From the NCBI GenBank assembly GCA_025934385.1, contig JAICYE010000021.1, forward strand, positions 1-12,707: 12,707 bases of DNA. Reading direction: 5' to 3'. Source of the DNA: Acidimicrobiia bacterium (GTDB lineage Bacteria > Actinomycetota > Acidimicrobiia > IMCC26256 > BP-133). This document shows, piece after piece, positions 6,025 through 11,354 of the stretch (positions are counted from its first letter, which is position 1; every line of letters starts with the position of its first letter). Below the pieces are notes generated by a model, which did no database searches, had not been told where the DNA came from, and saw only the letters and a program-made list of their open reading frames with translations. Both the position numbers and the translations under genes were made by a program.

Positions 6025-6516
6025 GTGGCCACTGCCCTCGTACCCGGGTCCTTCGATCCGGTGACCAACGGTCACCTCGACGTGATCGAGCGCGTCTCCC
6101 GGTTCTTCGACCGGGTGATCGTGGCGGTTATCCGCAACCCCCAGAAGGCGGCGTCGCTCTTCAGCCTGGAGGAGCGGGAATCGATGCTGGCCGAGGTGAC
6201 GGGCCACCTCGGCAACGTCCAGATCGAGTACTTCGCCGGCCTCCTCGTCGACTTCGCCCGCATCCACGGCGCCGACACCATCGTCAAGGGCCTCCGGGCC
6301 GTGACCGACTTCGACTACGAGCTCCAGATGGCCCAGATGAACCAGAGCCTGTCCGGCATCGACACGTTCTTCCTGGCCACCAGCCCCCAGTACTCGTTCC
6401 TGTCCTCCAGCCTGGTTCGGGAGGTCGCCCGGTTCGGCGGCGACGTCTCCAACCTCGTCCCCCCGGTCGTGGCGGCCCGGCTGGACCAGCGCTTCAAGGA
6501 GGGACCTCCGGCATGA
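6025..6516 (+). CDS. coaD: Phosphopantetheine adenylyltransferase (PPAT)
   Basis: CoaD joins ATP and 4'-phosphopantetheine to give dephospho-CoA, the fourth step of CoA synthesis. The 163-residue product (typical 159-165) starts ATALVPGSFDPVTNGHLDVI with the nucleotidyltransferase motif TNGH (14-17), then has the conserved KGLRAVTDFDYELQMAQMN and the C-terminal SFLSSSLVREVARFGGDV loop that binds ATP. The GTG at 6025 is the only start codon between the upstream in-frame TAA of rsmD and the first conserved residue, so the start is secure. A purine-rich GGAGAGGGGG lies about 10 nt upstream. The stop overlaps the next gene's ATG (ATGA). With rsmD it forms the pair seen across many bacteria. CoA made here also supplies the phosphopantetheine arm for the ACP coded further on. 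Confidence 0.96.
   Translation: MATALVPGSFDPVTNGHLDVIERVSRFFDRVIVAVIRNPQKAASLFSLEERESMLAEVTGHLGNVQIEYFAGLLVDFARIHGADTIVKGLRAVTDFDYELQMAQMNQSLSGIDTFFLATSPQYSFLSSSLVREVARFGGDVSNLVPPVVAARLDQRFKEGPPA
6496..6503 (+). promoter_or_regulatory. Strong ribosome binding site of the SepIVA-like gene
   Basis: AAGGAGGG lies 9 nt before the ATG at 6513 and inside the end of coaD. Together with the ATGA overlap it supports coupled translation and the chosen start. Confidence 0.75.
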
Positions 6517-7070
6517 CCCCCACGGCGATCCACGAGGAGCTGTCGACCCCGGCGGCGTACCGCGGCGACCTCTGCGACCTGCTCGAGCACCTCCGCGAGC
6601 TGGTCGAGACGGCCCGGTCCATGCCGTTGTCGAACTCGGCCATCGTGAACCGCGACGAGGTCCTGGAGCTCCTCGACGAGACCCTGGAGCGGCTCCCCGA
6701 GGAGCTCCGCCAGGCCCGGTGGCTGCTGAAGGAGCGGGAGGACTACCTGGAGCGGGCCCGGCGGGAGGCCGACGAGATCATCGCCGCCGCCCGGGTGCAG
6801 GCCGAGGGCATGGTCCAGCGGACGGAGGTCGTGCGAGAGGCGCAGCGGGTCGCCCGGGTGACGATCGAGCAGGCCGAGGCCCACGGCCGCCAGCTCCGCA
6901 ACCAGGCCGAGGACTACGTCGACGCCAAGCTGGCCGGCTTCGAGTCGACGCTGGAGCGGACGCTGGGCGTCGTCCAGAAGGGCCGCCGCCGGCTCCAGGC
7001 CTTCACCGTCGAGGCACAGGTCGAGGTGCTTCCGACCGAACCGGGGCTGTTCGACCAGGACATGATGTAG
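6513..7070 (+). CDS. Coiled-coil DivIVA-like protein, probable SepIVA homologue
   Basis: A 185-residue soluble protein, rich in Glu, Arg and Ala, predicted as a long coiled coil over about residues 45-155 (LDETLERLPEELRQARWLLKEREDYLERARREADEII, continuing as heptads to LERTLGVVQKGRRRL). No transmembrane segment or signal peptide is present. In M. tuberculosis the gene next to DUF177-rnc is Rv2927c (SepIVA), a DivIVA-type factor in septation and polar growth; here the order coiled-coil gene - DUF177 - rpmF - rnc is the same, so orthology is inferred from position and fold type rather than motif. Such proteins are often labelled ATP synthase subunit b because of the coiled coil, which would be wrong here: there is no membrane anchor and no atp genes are near. 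It is shorter than the mycobacterial protein (about 245). The conserved N-terminal part (residues 14-60) ends RDEVLELLDETLERLPEE. Confidence 0.72.
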   Translation: MTPTAIHEELSTPAAYRGDLCDLLEHLRELVETARSMPLSNSAIVNRDEVLELLDETLERLPEELRQARWLLKEREDYLERARREADEIIAAARVQAEGMVQRTEVVREAQRVARVTIEQAEAHGRQLRNQAEDYVDAKLAGFESTLERTLGVVQKGRRRLQAFTVEAQVEVLPTEPGLFDQDMM

Positions 7071-7077
7071 GCGGCCC

Positions 7078-7093
7078 GGCGGGCGCTCCCGCC
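7078..7093. terminator. GC hairpin after the SepIVA-like gene (weak terminator candidate)
   Basis: GGCGGG (7078-7083), loop CGCT, CCCGCC (7088-7093), a perfect 6-bp stem starting 7 nt after the stop codon. No T-run follows, as is usual for weak or Rho-dependent ends in high-GC actinobacteria. It may separate this operon from the DUF177 operon. Confidence 0.3.
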
Positions 7094-7117
7094 CCGCCGT
7101 TCGGGGGGTCCGCCAGC

Positions 7118-7123
7118 TAAGAT
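7118..7123 (+). promoter_or_regulatory. Candidate -10 box for the DUF177-rpmF operon
   Basis: TAAGAT fits the actinobacterial -10 consensus TANNNT well and lies 54 bp before the first ATG of DUF177, after the hairpin. The start point would be near 7130, giving a leader of about 48 nt without a Shine-Dalgarno. No -35 match is clear. Confidence 0.45.
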
Positions 7124-7178
7124 GACGAGCCGCCGCAGTTCGCGCCGGCTCCGTCGTCGCGCTCGGCCGCCCCTCTGA
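7122..7178 (+). other. Possible 18-codon arginine-rich upstream ORF before DUF177
   Basis: ATG at 7122 opens a frame reading MTSRRSSRRLRRRARPPL, with 8 arginines in 18 residues. It stops with TGA at 7176-7178, whose last base is the A of the DUF177 ATG (TGATG overlap). This could couple translation into DUF177, which has no ribosome site. It conflicts with the -10 reading of the overlapping TAAGAT, since that promoter would start transcription downstream of this ATG. Arg-rich chance frames are common in GC-rich DNA. Confidence 0.2.
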
Positions 7179-7708
7179 TGACCGGACTCCGCATGAACGT
7201 CGCCGACCTGCTCCGTCGACCCGGAACCACCCGCGAGGTACATCTCGAGGTGCCCGTCCCCGGCCTCGAGAACCCCTCCACCCGAGTCGACCCCGACCAA
7301 CCGCTGACCATCGACCTGCGCCTCGAGAGCCTCTCGGCGGCGATCGTCGCCTCGGGCCGCGTGCGGGGGCGCTGGCGCGCCGTCTGCAGCCGCTGCCTCA
7401 CGCCGCTGCAGGCCGGCTTCGACCTGGCGATGCGGGAGGTCTTCGAGGAGGACCCGATCGAGGACGAGACCTACCCGCTCCGGCACGACGAGATCGATCT
7501 CGAGCAGCCCATCCGCGACCTCGTGGTCCCCGAGCTCCCGCCCGCCCCTCTCTGCAGCGAGGACTGCCGTGGACTGTGTCCGGTCTGCGGAGCCAACTGG
7601 AATGACGACCCCTGCGGGTGCGGGAGCGAAGCCCGCGATCCCCGCTGGGACGCCCTGCGGGCTCTGGTCATCACCGATGACGCCGAGCACCGCCCCGAAC
7701 CGAACTGA
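7178..7708 (+). CDS. yceD: DUF177 / YceD family protein (large-subunit rRNA accumulation)
   Basis: A 176-residue member of the YceD (DUF177) family, which in E. coli and plants is needed for normal 23S rRNA accumulation and is almost always coded directly before rpmF, as here. The core contains RMNVADLLRRPGTTREVHLEV, LRLESLSAAIVASGRVRGRWRAVCSRCLTPL with C70 and C73, the acidic EVFEEDPIEDE segment, the family motif DEIDLEQPIRDLVVPELPPAPLCSEDCRGLCPVCG, and further Cys at 126, 130, 134, 137, 146 and 148, probably a zinc site. Two starts are possible: ATG 7178, which overlaps a preceding stop, and ATG 7193 (Met6), just before the conserved NVADLLRRPG. Neither has a clear ribosome site; 7178 is kept as the longer choice. 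The rpmF gene follows after 17 bp in what is clearly one operon. Confidence 0.88.
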   Translation: MTGLRMNVADLLRRPGTTREVHLEVPVPGLENPSTRVDPDQPLTIDLRLESLSAAIVASGRVRGRWRAVCSRCLTPLQAGFDLAMREVFEEDPIEDETYPLRHDEIDLEQPIRDLVVPELPPAPLCSEDCRGLCPVCGANWNDDPCGCGSEARDPRWDALRALVITDDAEHRPEPN

Positions 7709-7725
7709 CAGGAGTAGGAACCCCG

Positions 7726-7905
7726 ATGGCCGTCCCCAAGCGGAAGACGAGCAAGGCCAAGAGTCGCAGCCGGCGGGCCTCGAACTGGCGGGCGACCGCT
7801 CCCGCCCGCTCGGACTGCCCCCACTGCCACCAGACGAAGCTGCCCCACGTGATCTGCCCCAACTGCGGGTGGTACGGCGGGCGGCAGGCCGTCGAGGTCG
7901 AGTGA
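7726..7905 (+). CDS. rpmF: 50S ribosomal protein bL32, zinc-binding form
   Basis: A 59-residue large-subunit protein, short enough to be missed by ORF cut-offs. It begins MAVPKRKTSKAKSRSRRASNW, the standard bL32 N-terminus, and has a zinc ribbon formed by C31/C34 and C44/C47 (CPHC and CPNC), ending GWYGGRQAVEVE. AGGAG at 7710-7714 with an adjoining AGGAA serves as ribosome site. It sits between DUF177 and plsX, the same order as yceD-rpmF-plsX in E. coli, linking ribosome and phospholipid synthesis. Both ribosomal proteins in this window are the Cys-containing type. Confidence 0.97.
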   Translation: MAVPKRKTSKAKSRSRRASNWRATAPARSDCPHCHQTKLPHVICPNCGWYGGRQAVEVE

Positions 7906-7927
7906 CCGCACACGACACGGGGGAAAC

Positions 7928-9001
7928 GTGGCGTTGAAGGTGGCCGAGGCTGGCGCCGCGGCGGCGCCGGAGTCCGCCGCCACCGGCCCGGCCCGCCGAT
8001 CTCCGGTGGTGGCCGTTGACGCCATGGGCGGCGACCGGGCCCCGGTCGATGTCGTGGCCGGGGCGCTGCTGGCGGCAGAGGCGGGGATCTCGGTCCTGCT
8101 GGTCGGCCAGGAGCCGGTGGTGGCACCCCTGCTCGAGCAGCGCGACCCCCGGGCGACGTCGGCCAACGTCGAGCTGCTCCATGCCGGCGAGGTCGTGGCC
8201 ATGGACGACGACCCGGCCAAGAGCGTGCGCCGCAAGAAGGACTCCTCGCTGGTGCGCTGCGCCGAGGCGGTGCGGGACGGGCGGGCCGACGCCATGGTCA
8301 GCGCCGGCAACACCGGGGCCACCATGGCCAGCGCCCTGCTGCGGATGGGCCGGATCCGGGGGATCGCCCGGCCGGCCATCGTCACGCCGATACCGGGGCC
8401 GCTCCCGACGCCCACGCTGCTGCTCGATGTCGGCGCCACCGTCGACTGCGCCCCCGAGTGGCTGGTGCAGTTCGCCCGCATGGGCGCGGAGTACGCCCGC
8501 CTCCACCACGGCATCGAGCGAGCCCGGATCGGGCTCCTCTCGATCGGCGAGGAGATGGGCAAGGGCGACGAGATGCGCAAGCGCACCTACGACCTGCTGG
8601 CCCGGGAGCCCGGTTTCATCGGCAACGTCGAGGGCTGCGACCTCACGCTCGGCCGGGCCGACGTCGTCGTGACCGACGGGTTCACCGGCAACGTCGCCCT
8701 GAAGACGATCGAGGGCGGCATGCGGACGGTGCTCCGCCTGGCGGCCGAGGCCCTCGGGCTCGACGTGGGCGACCGCCGGGTCGGGGAGGTCCTCGAGCCG
8801 GTTCTCGGTCCGGCGGTGGCCCGGTACGATCCCGATGCGTTCGGTGGTGCGGTCCTGCTCGGCATCGACGGCGTGTGCGTCATCTCCCACGGGGCCAGCA
8901 ACGCCCGCAACATCGACACCGCCGTCCGGCTGGCCGCCGAGTGCGCCGAGGCGGGCATCGTGCATCGGATGAAGGAGGCGATCTCCCACCATGGTGTCTG
9001 A
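7928..9001 (+). CDS. plsX: Phosphate acyltransferase PlsX
   Basis: PlsX converts acyl-ACP and phosphate to acyl-phosphate, the acyl donor for PlsY in the first step of phospholipid synthesis; it is a peripheral membrane enzyme. The 357-residue product shows VVAVDAMGGDRAP (residues 27-39), the SVRRKKDSSLVRCAEAVRDGRADAMVSAGNTGATMASAL stretch, LLLDVGATVDCAPEWLVQFARMGAEYA, GLLSIGEEMGKGDEMRK, EGCDLTLGRADVVVTDGFTGNVALKTIEG and the C-terminal GGAVLLGIDGVCVISHGASNARNI. All are family hallmarks. An Ala-rich extension of about 25 residues precedes the first strand. The GTG at 7928 follows GGGGGA at a short distance. The 3' end overlaps acpP by 11 nt, so enzyme and carrier are translated together. Confidence 0.95.
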   Translation: MALKVAEAGAAAAPESAATGPARRSPVVAVDAMGGDRAPVDVVAGALLAAEAGISVLLVGQEPVVAPLLEQRDPRATSANVELLHAGEVVAMDDDPAKSVRRKKDSSLVRCAEAVRDGRADAMVSAGNTGATMASALLRMGRIRGIARPAIVTPIPGPLPTPTLLLDVGATVDCAPEWLVQFARMGAEYARLHHGIERARIGLLSIGEEMGKGDEMRKRTYDLLAREPGFIGNVEGCDLTLGRADVVVTDGFTGNVALKTIEGGMRTVLRLAAEALGLDVGDRRVGEVLEPVLGPAVARYDPDAFGGAVLLGIDGVCVISHGASNARNIDTAVRLAAECAEAGIVHRMKEAISHHGV

Positions 9002-9275
9002 GACCCCGGCCCGCCCGGTGGAGGCCGACGAGGTGTTCCGGATCATCCGGGAGCGGCTGGCCGACATCCTCGAGATCGACGAGAGCCGCATCACGCTCGA
9101 GGCCAGCTTCACCGAGGACCTTTCGGCCGACTCGCTGGCGCTCATCGAGCTCGTCGAGGCCATCGAGCAGGAGCTGGAGGACCGGGCCGAGGGCTTCCGC
9201 ATCGAAGACGAGGACCTGGCCGAGCTGCGCACCGTGCGGGACGCCGTCGACTACGTCGTCGAGCGGGTGGGCTGA
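8991..9275 (+). CDS. acpP: Acyl carrier protein
   Basis: A 94-residue acidic carrier protein that holds growing acyl chains on a 4'-phosphopantetheine arm. The attachment serine is S48 in TEDLSADSLALIELVEAIEQEL; the usual DSLD/E motif is DSLA here, a mild departure. The flanking helices (VFRIIRERLADILEI and TVRDAVDYVVERV) match the four-helix ACP fold. The loop before the last helix is long and charged (EDRAEGFRIEDEDLAEL), and the protein is about 15 residues longer than E. coli ACP. AAGGAGG lies about 13 nt before the ATG, inside plsX. PlsX takes its substrate from ACP, so the overlap is functionally sensible. It could serve primary fatty-acid synthesis or a side pathway; its place in the core cluster favours primary. 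Confidence 0.92.
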   Translation: MVSETPARPVEADEVFRIIRERLADILEIDESRITLEASFTEDLSADSLALIELVEAIEQELEDRAEGFRIEDEDLAELRTVRDAVDYVVERVG

Positions 9276-9291
9276 GGGAGCCGGCGAGCCG

Positions 9292-10113
9292 TTGGCCGAC
9301 AGCTCACTCGACCGCCTGGAGGACCTGCTGGGGCGGCCCTTCGAGGATCGCGAGCTCCTGGCCCGCGCCCTGGCCCACCGGTCGTTCTGCGCCGAGAACC
9401 CGACGTTCGAGTCGAACGAGCGGCTGGAGTTCCTCGGTGACGCCGTCCTCGGCCTGGTGGTCACCGACTACATCTACCGGGCCTTCCCGCACCTGCCCGA
9501 GGGGGAACTGGCCAAGGTGCGGGCGTCGGTCGTCAACGCCGGCGTCCTCGCCGAGCTGGCCACCGAGATCGAGCTCGGCACCTTCGTGCTGCTGGGGAAG
9601 GGCGAGGGTCTGTCCGGCGGGCGGGAGAAGCCGTCGATCCTGGCCGATGCCATGGAGGCCGTGCTGGCCGCCACCTACCTCGATGGCGGGTGGGACGCCG
9701 CCTACAAGCTGGTGATGGCCCTGCTAGGGGAGCGGATCGCCGCCGCCGCCGAGGGCCCCGGCGGGCAGGACTACAAGACCCGGCTCCAGGAGCTGGCCGC
9801 CCGCCGGTTCGACCAGATGCCCCGTTACGAGGTGCGCGACGAGGGGCCCGACCACGCCAAGCGCTTCTACGCCAACGTCGTCCTGCAGGGGACGCCCCGG
9901 GGCCGGGGCGAGGGCCGGTCCAAGAAGCAGGCCGAACAGGCCGCCGCCCGGATGGCCTGGGAATGGCTGCGGGAGTCGGAGGCGGCGGTGGCCGCCGCCG
10001 AGGCGGCCCGGGCCGCCGAAGCGGCCGAAGCCGCCGCCGCCGCTGCCGGGGTCGAAGGGATCGACGGAATCGACGGGATCGACGGGCTCGTGGACGGCGA
10101 ATCCCACGGCTGA
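9292..10113 (+). CDS. rnc: Ribonuclease III
   Basis: RNase III cuts double-stranded RNA, releasing rRNA precursors and processing mRNAs. The 273-residue product has the signature NERLEFLGDAVLGL (residues 42-55) with the metal-binding/catalytic E46 and D50, then LADAMEAVLAATYLDGG supplying D119 and E122, and a double-stranded-RNA-binding domain from about 160 to 226 (DYKTRLQELAARRF ... GRGEGRSKKQAEQAAARMAW). A non-family tail of about 47 residues follows: an Ala/Glu-rich helix and GIDGIDGIDG. The start is a TTG at 9292; no ATG or GTG exists in frame near it, the residues after it align with the family N-terminus, and GGGAG lies 12 nt upstream. Just 16 bp separate it from acpP; rnc follows acpP in many bacteria. 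Confidence 0.93.
   Translation: MADSSLDRLEDLLGRPFEDRELLARALAHRSFCAENPTFESNERLEFLGDAVLGLVVTDYIYRAFPHLPEGELAKVRASVVNAGVLAELATEIELGTFVLLGKGEGLSGGREKPSILADAMEAVLAATYLDGGWDAAYKLVMALLGERIAAAAEGPGGQDYKTRLQELAARRFDQMPRYEVRDEGPDHAKRFYANVVLQGTPRGRGEGRSKKQAEQAAARMAWEWLRESEAAVAAAEAARAAEAAEAAAAAAGVEGIDGIDGIDGLVDGESHG
10057..10083 (+). repeat. Three 9-bp tandem repeats at the 3' end of rnc
   Basis: The unit GG(G/A)ATCGAC occurs three times in frame and codes for GID-GID-GID in the RNase III tail; a fourth, degraded GGGCTCGTGGAC follows. The copy number may vary between strains by slippage without breaking the frame. Confidence 0.75.
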
Positions 10114-10131
10114 GCCAGGTGAAGCTGCCGA

Positions 10132-10983
10132 GTGCCGGAACTCCCTGAGGTCGAGGTCGTCCGCCGGGGGCTGGAGCGGGAGGTCACGGGCCGGGAGGTG
10201 ACGGGCGTCGCCGTGACCGGCGTCCGCACGGTGCGGCGGCAGCCGGTGGAGGATCTCGTGGCCCGGCTGCGGGGGGCGGTGCTCCGCCCGGCGGAGCGGA
10301 TCGGCAAGTTCATCCTCGTCCCCCTCGACGACGGCGCCGAGACACTGGTGATTCACCTGCGGATGTCGGGCCAGCTGCTGCTGACGCCGCCGGCATTCCC
10401 GCTGGCCCGCCATACCCACGCGGTCCTGTCGCTGTCGGACGGGCGGGAGCTGCGCTTCGTCGACCCGCGGACGTTCGGCGAGCTGTTCGTGGCCCCGGCG
10501 CCGCCCGAGGGCTCGGGGGCGTCCCCCGGATGCCCCGCGGCTCTCGCCCATCTGGGGCCGGACCCGCTCTCGGCGCAGTGGTCGCCTGGGGCACTGGGGC
10601 GGGGGCTGGCCGGCCGCACCGCCCGGCTCAAGCCTCTCCTCATGGACCAGCGGTTCGTGGCCGGGATCGGCAACATCTACTCCGACGAGGCGCTGTTCGA
10701 GGCCCGCCTGCGTTTCGACCGGCCGGCCGGGTCGCTGTCGGGCGAGGAGGTGGAACGGTTGCACCGGGCCGTCCGGAGGACGCTGCGGGCCGCCATCCGG
10801 TTGCGGGGCTCGTCGCTGTCCGACGGCCAGTACGTCGATCTCTTCGGCGCCCCCGGCGGCTATCAGTCCCGCCACCGCGTCTACGGCCGGGAGGGACAGC
10901 CGTGCCCCCGCTGCGGCGGGCCCGTCCGGCGGGTGTCGCTCGGCGGCCGCTCGACGTTCCTCTGCGAGACGTGCCAGCCGTGA
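10132..10983 (+). CDS. mutM: Formamidopyrimidine-DNA glycosylase (Fpg/MutM)
   Basis: MutM removes 8-oxoguanine and formamidopyrimidines and nicks the abasic site. The 283-residue product begins PELPEVEVVRRGLE; P2 is the Schiff-base nucleophile and E3 the catalytic acid. K59 (RIGKFI) is the conserved lysine, followed by HLRMSGQL, FVDPRTFGELFV, HLGPDPL, LLMDQRFVAGIGNIYSDEALF (helix-two-turn-helix) and the C-terminal zinc finger C258/C261 and C278/C281 with R273 in GGRSTFLC. All catalytic parts are present, so it is Fpg rather than plant- or Nei-type. The GTG at 10132 follows AGGTGA by 10 nt and is fixed by the requirement for Pro at position 2. It ends in a GTGA overlap with acyP. It follows rnc as in mycobacteria (Rv2925c-Rv2924c). 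Confidence 0.96.
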   Translation: MPELPEVEVVRRGLEREVTGREVTGVAVTGVRTVRRQPVEDLVARLRGAVLRPAERIGKFILVPLDDGAETLVIHLRMSGQLLLTPPAFPLARHTHAVLSLSDGRELRFVDPRTFGELFVAPAPPEGSGASPGCPAALAHLGPDPLSAQWSPGALGRGLAGRTARLKPLLMDQRFVAGIGNIYSDEALFEARLRFDRPAGSLSGEEVERLHRAVRRTLRAAIRLRGSSLSDGQYVDLFGAPGGYQSRHRVYGREGQPCPRCGGPVRRVSLGGRSTFLCETCQP

Positions 10984-11279
10984 GCGACGCCCCGAGGCCG
11001 GTGGCGCCGGAGCCCGTCCGCCGGCGGGTGCTGATCTCGGGCCGGGTGCAGGGCGTGGGGTTCCGGTGGTCGTGCCGGCGCACGGCCGAGACCGTGGGCG
11101 TCGCCGGCTGGTGCCGCAACCTGCCCGACGGCCGCGTCGAGGCCTGCTTCGAGGGCGACCCGGCCGCTGTCGACCGGGCCGTGGCCTGGTGCCGGGGCGG
11201 GCCGCCGTCGGCCCTCGTGACCTCGGTCGACGTGGTGCCGGAGACGCCCGAGGGCCTCCGGGGATTCGGCCTCGGATAG
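10980..11279 (+). CDS. acyP: Acylphosphatase
   Basis: A 99-residue enzyme that hydrolyses acyl-phosphates. It carries the family motif GRVQGVGFRW, with the phosphate-binding R29, and GWCRNLPDGRVEACFEGD, with the catalytic N47. An extra 12-13 residues (DAPRPVAPEPVRR) precede the first strand. The GTG at 10980 overlaps the mutM TGA (GTGA), so translation is coupled; no other ribosome site is needed. PlsX, which makes acyl-phosphate, is coded four genes upstream, but a direct link is not shown by the sequence. In actinobacteria acyP commonly sits between mutM and smc. Confidence 0.94.
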   Translation: MSDAPRPVAPEPVRRRVLISGRVQGVGFRWSCRRTAETVGVAGWCRNLPDGRVEACFEGDPAAVDRAVAWCRGGPPSALVTSVDVVPETPEGLRGFGLG

Positions 11280-11354
11280 CTCACCGGAGCGTGGCCTGGC
11301 AGTGCCTGGGGGATCCGCGCCCCGGCGGGGCCCGGCCGTTAGGTTGGACCGGCG
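11280..11354 (+). promoter_or_regulatory. acyP-smc gap: hairpin and -10 box for smc
   Basis: GCCCC (11319-11323), GGC, GGGGC (11327-11331) form a short hairpin that could weakly end the mutM-acyP transcript; no T-run follows. TAGGTT (11340-11345) fits the actinobacterial -10 form and ends 9 nt before the smc ATG, which has no Shine-Dalgarno. The transcript would then be leaderless or have only a few leader bases. Confidence 0.45.

Noticed and set aside
6513..7070. ATP synthase subunit b
   Set aside because: The resemblance is only a charged coiled coil; no N-terminal membrane segment and no other ATP synthase genes are present.
6914..9232. A 772-codon minus-strand open frame over DUF177, rpmF and plsX
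   Set aside because: It spans several verified genes, has Arg/Ser/Gly-rich shadow composition and no motif; long antisense frames are expected at this GC content.
8458..9291. Long upstream extension of the rnc frame into plsX and acpP
   Set aside because: The translated upstream part is Arg/Pro-rich shadow sequence; RNase III homology begins directly after the TTG at 9292.
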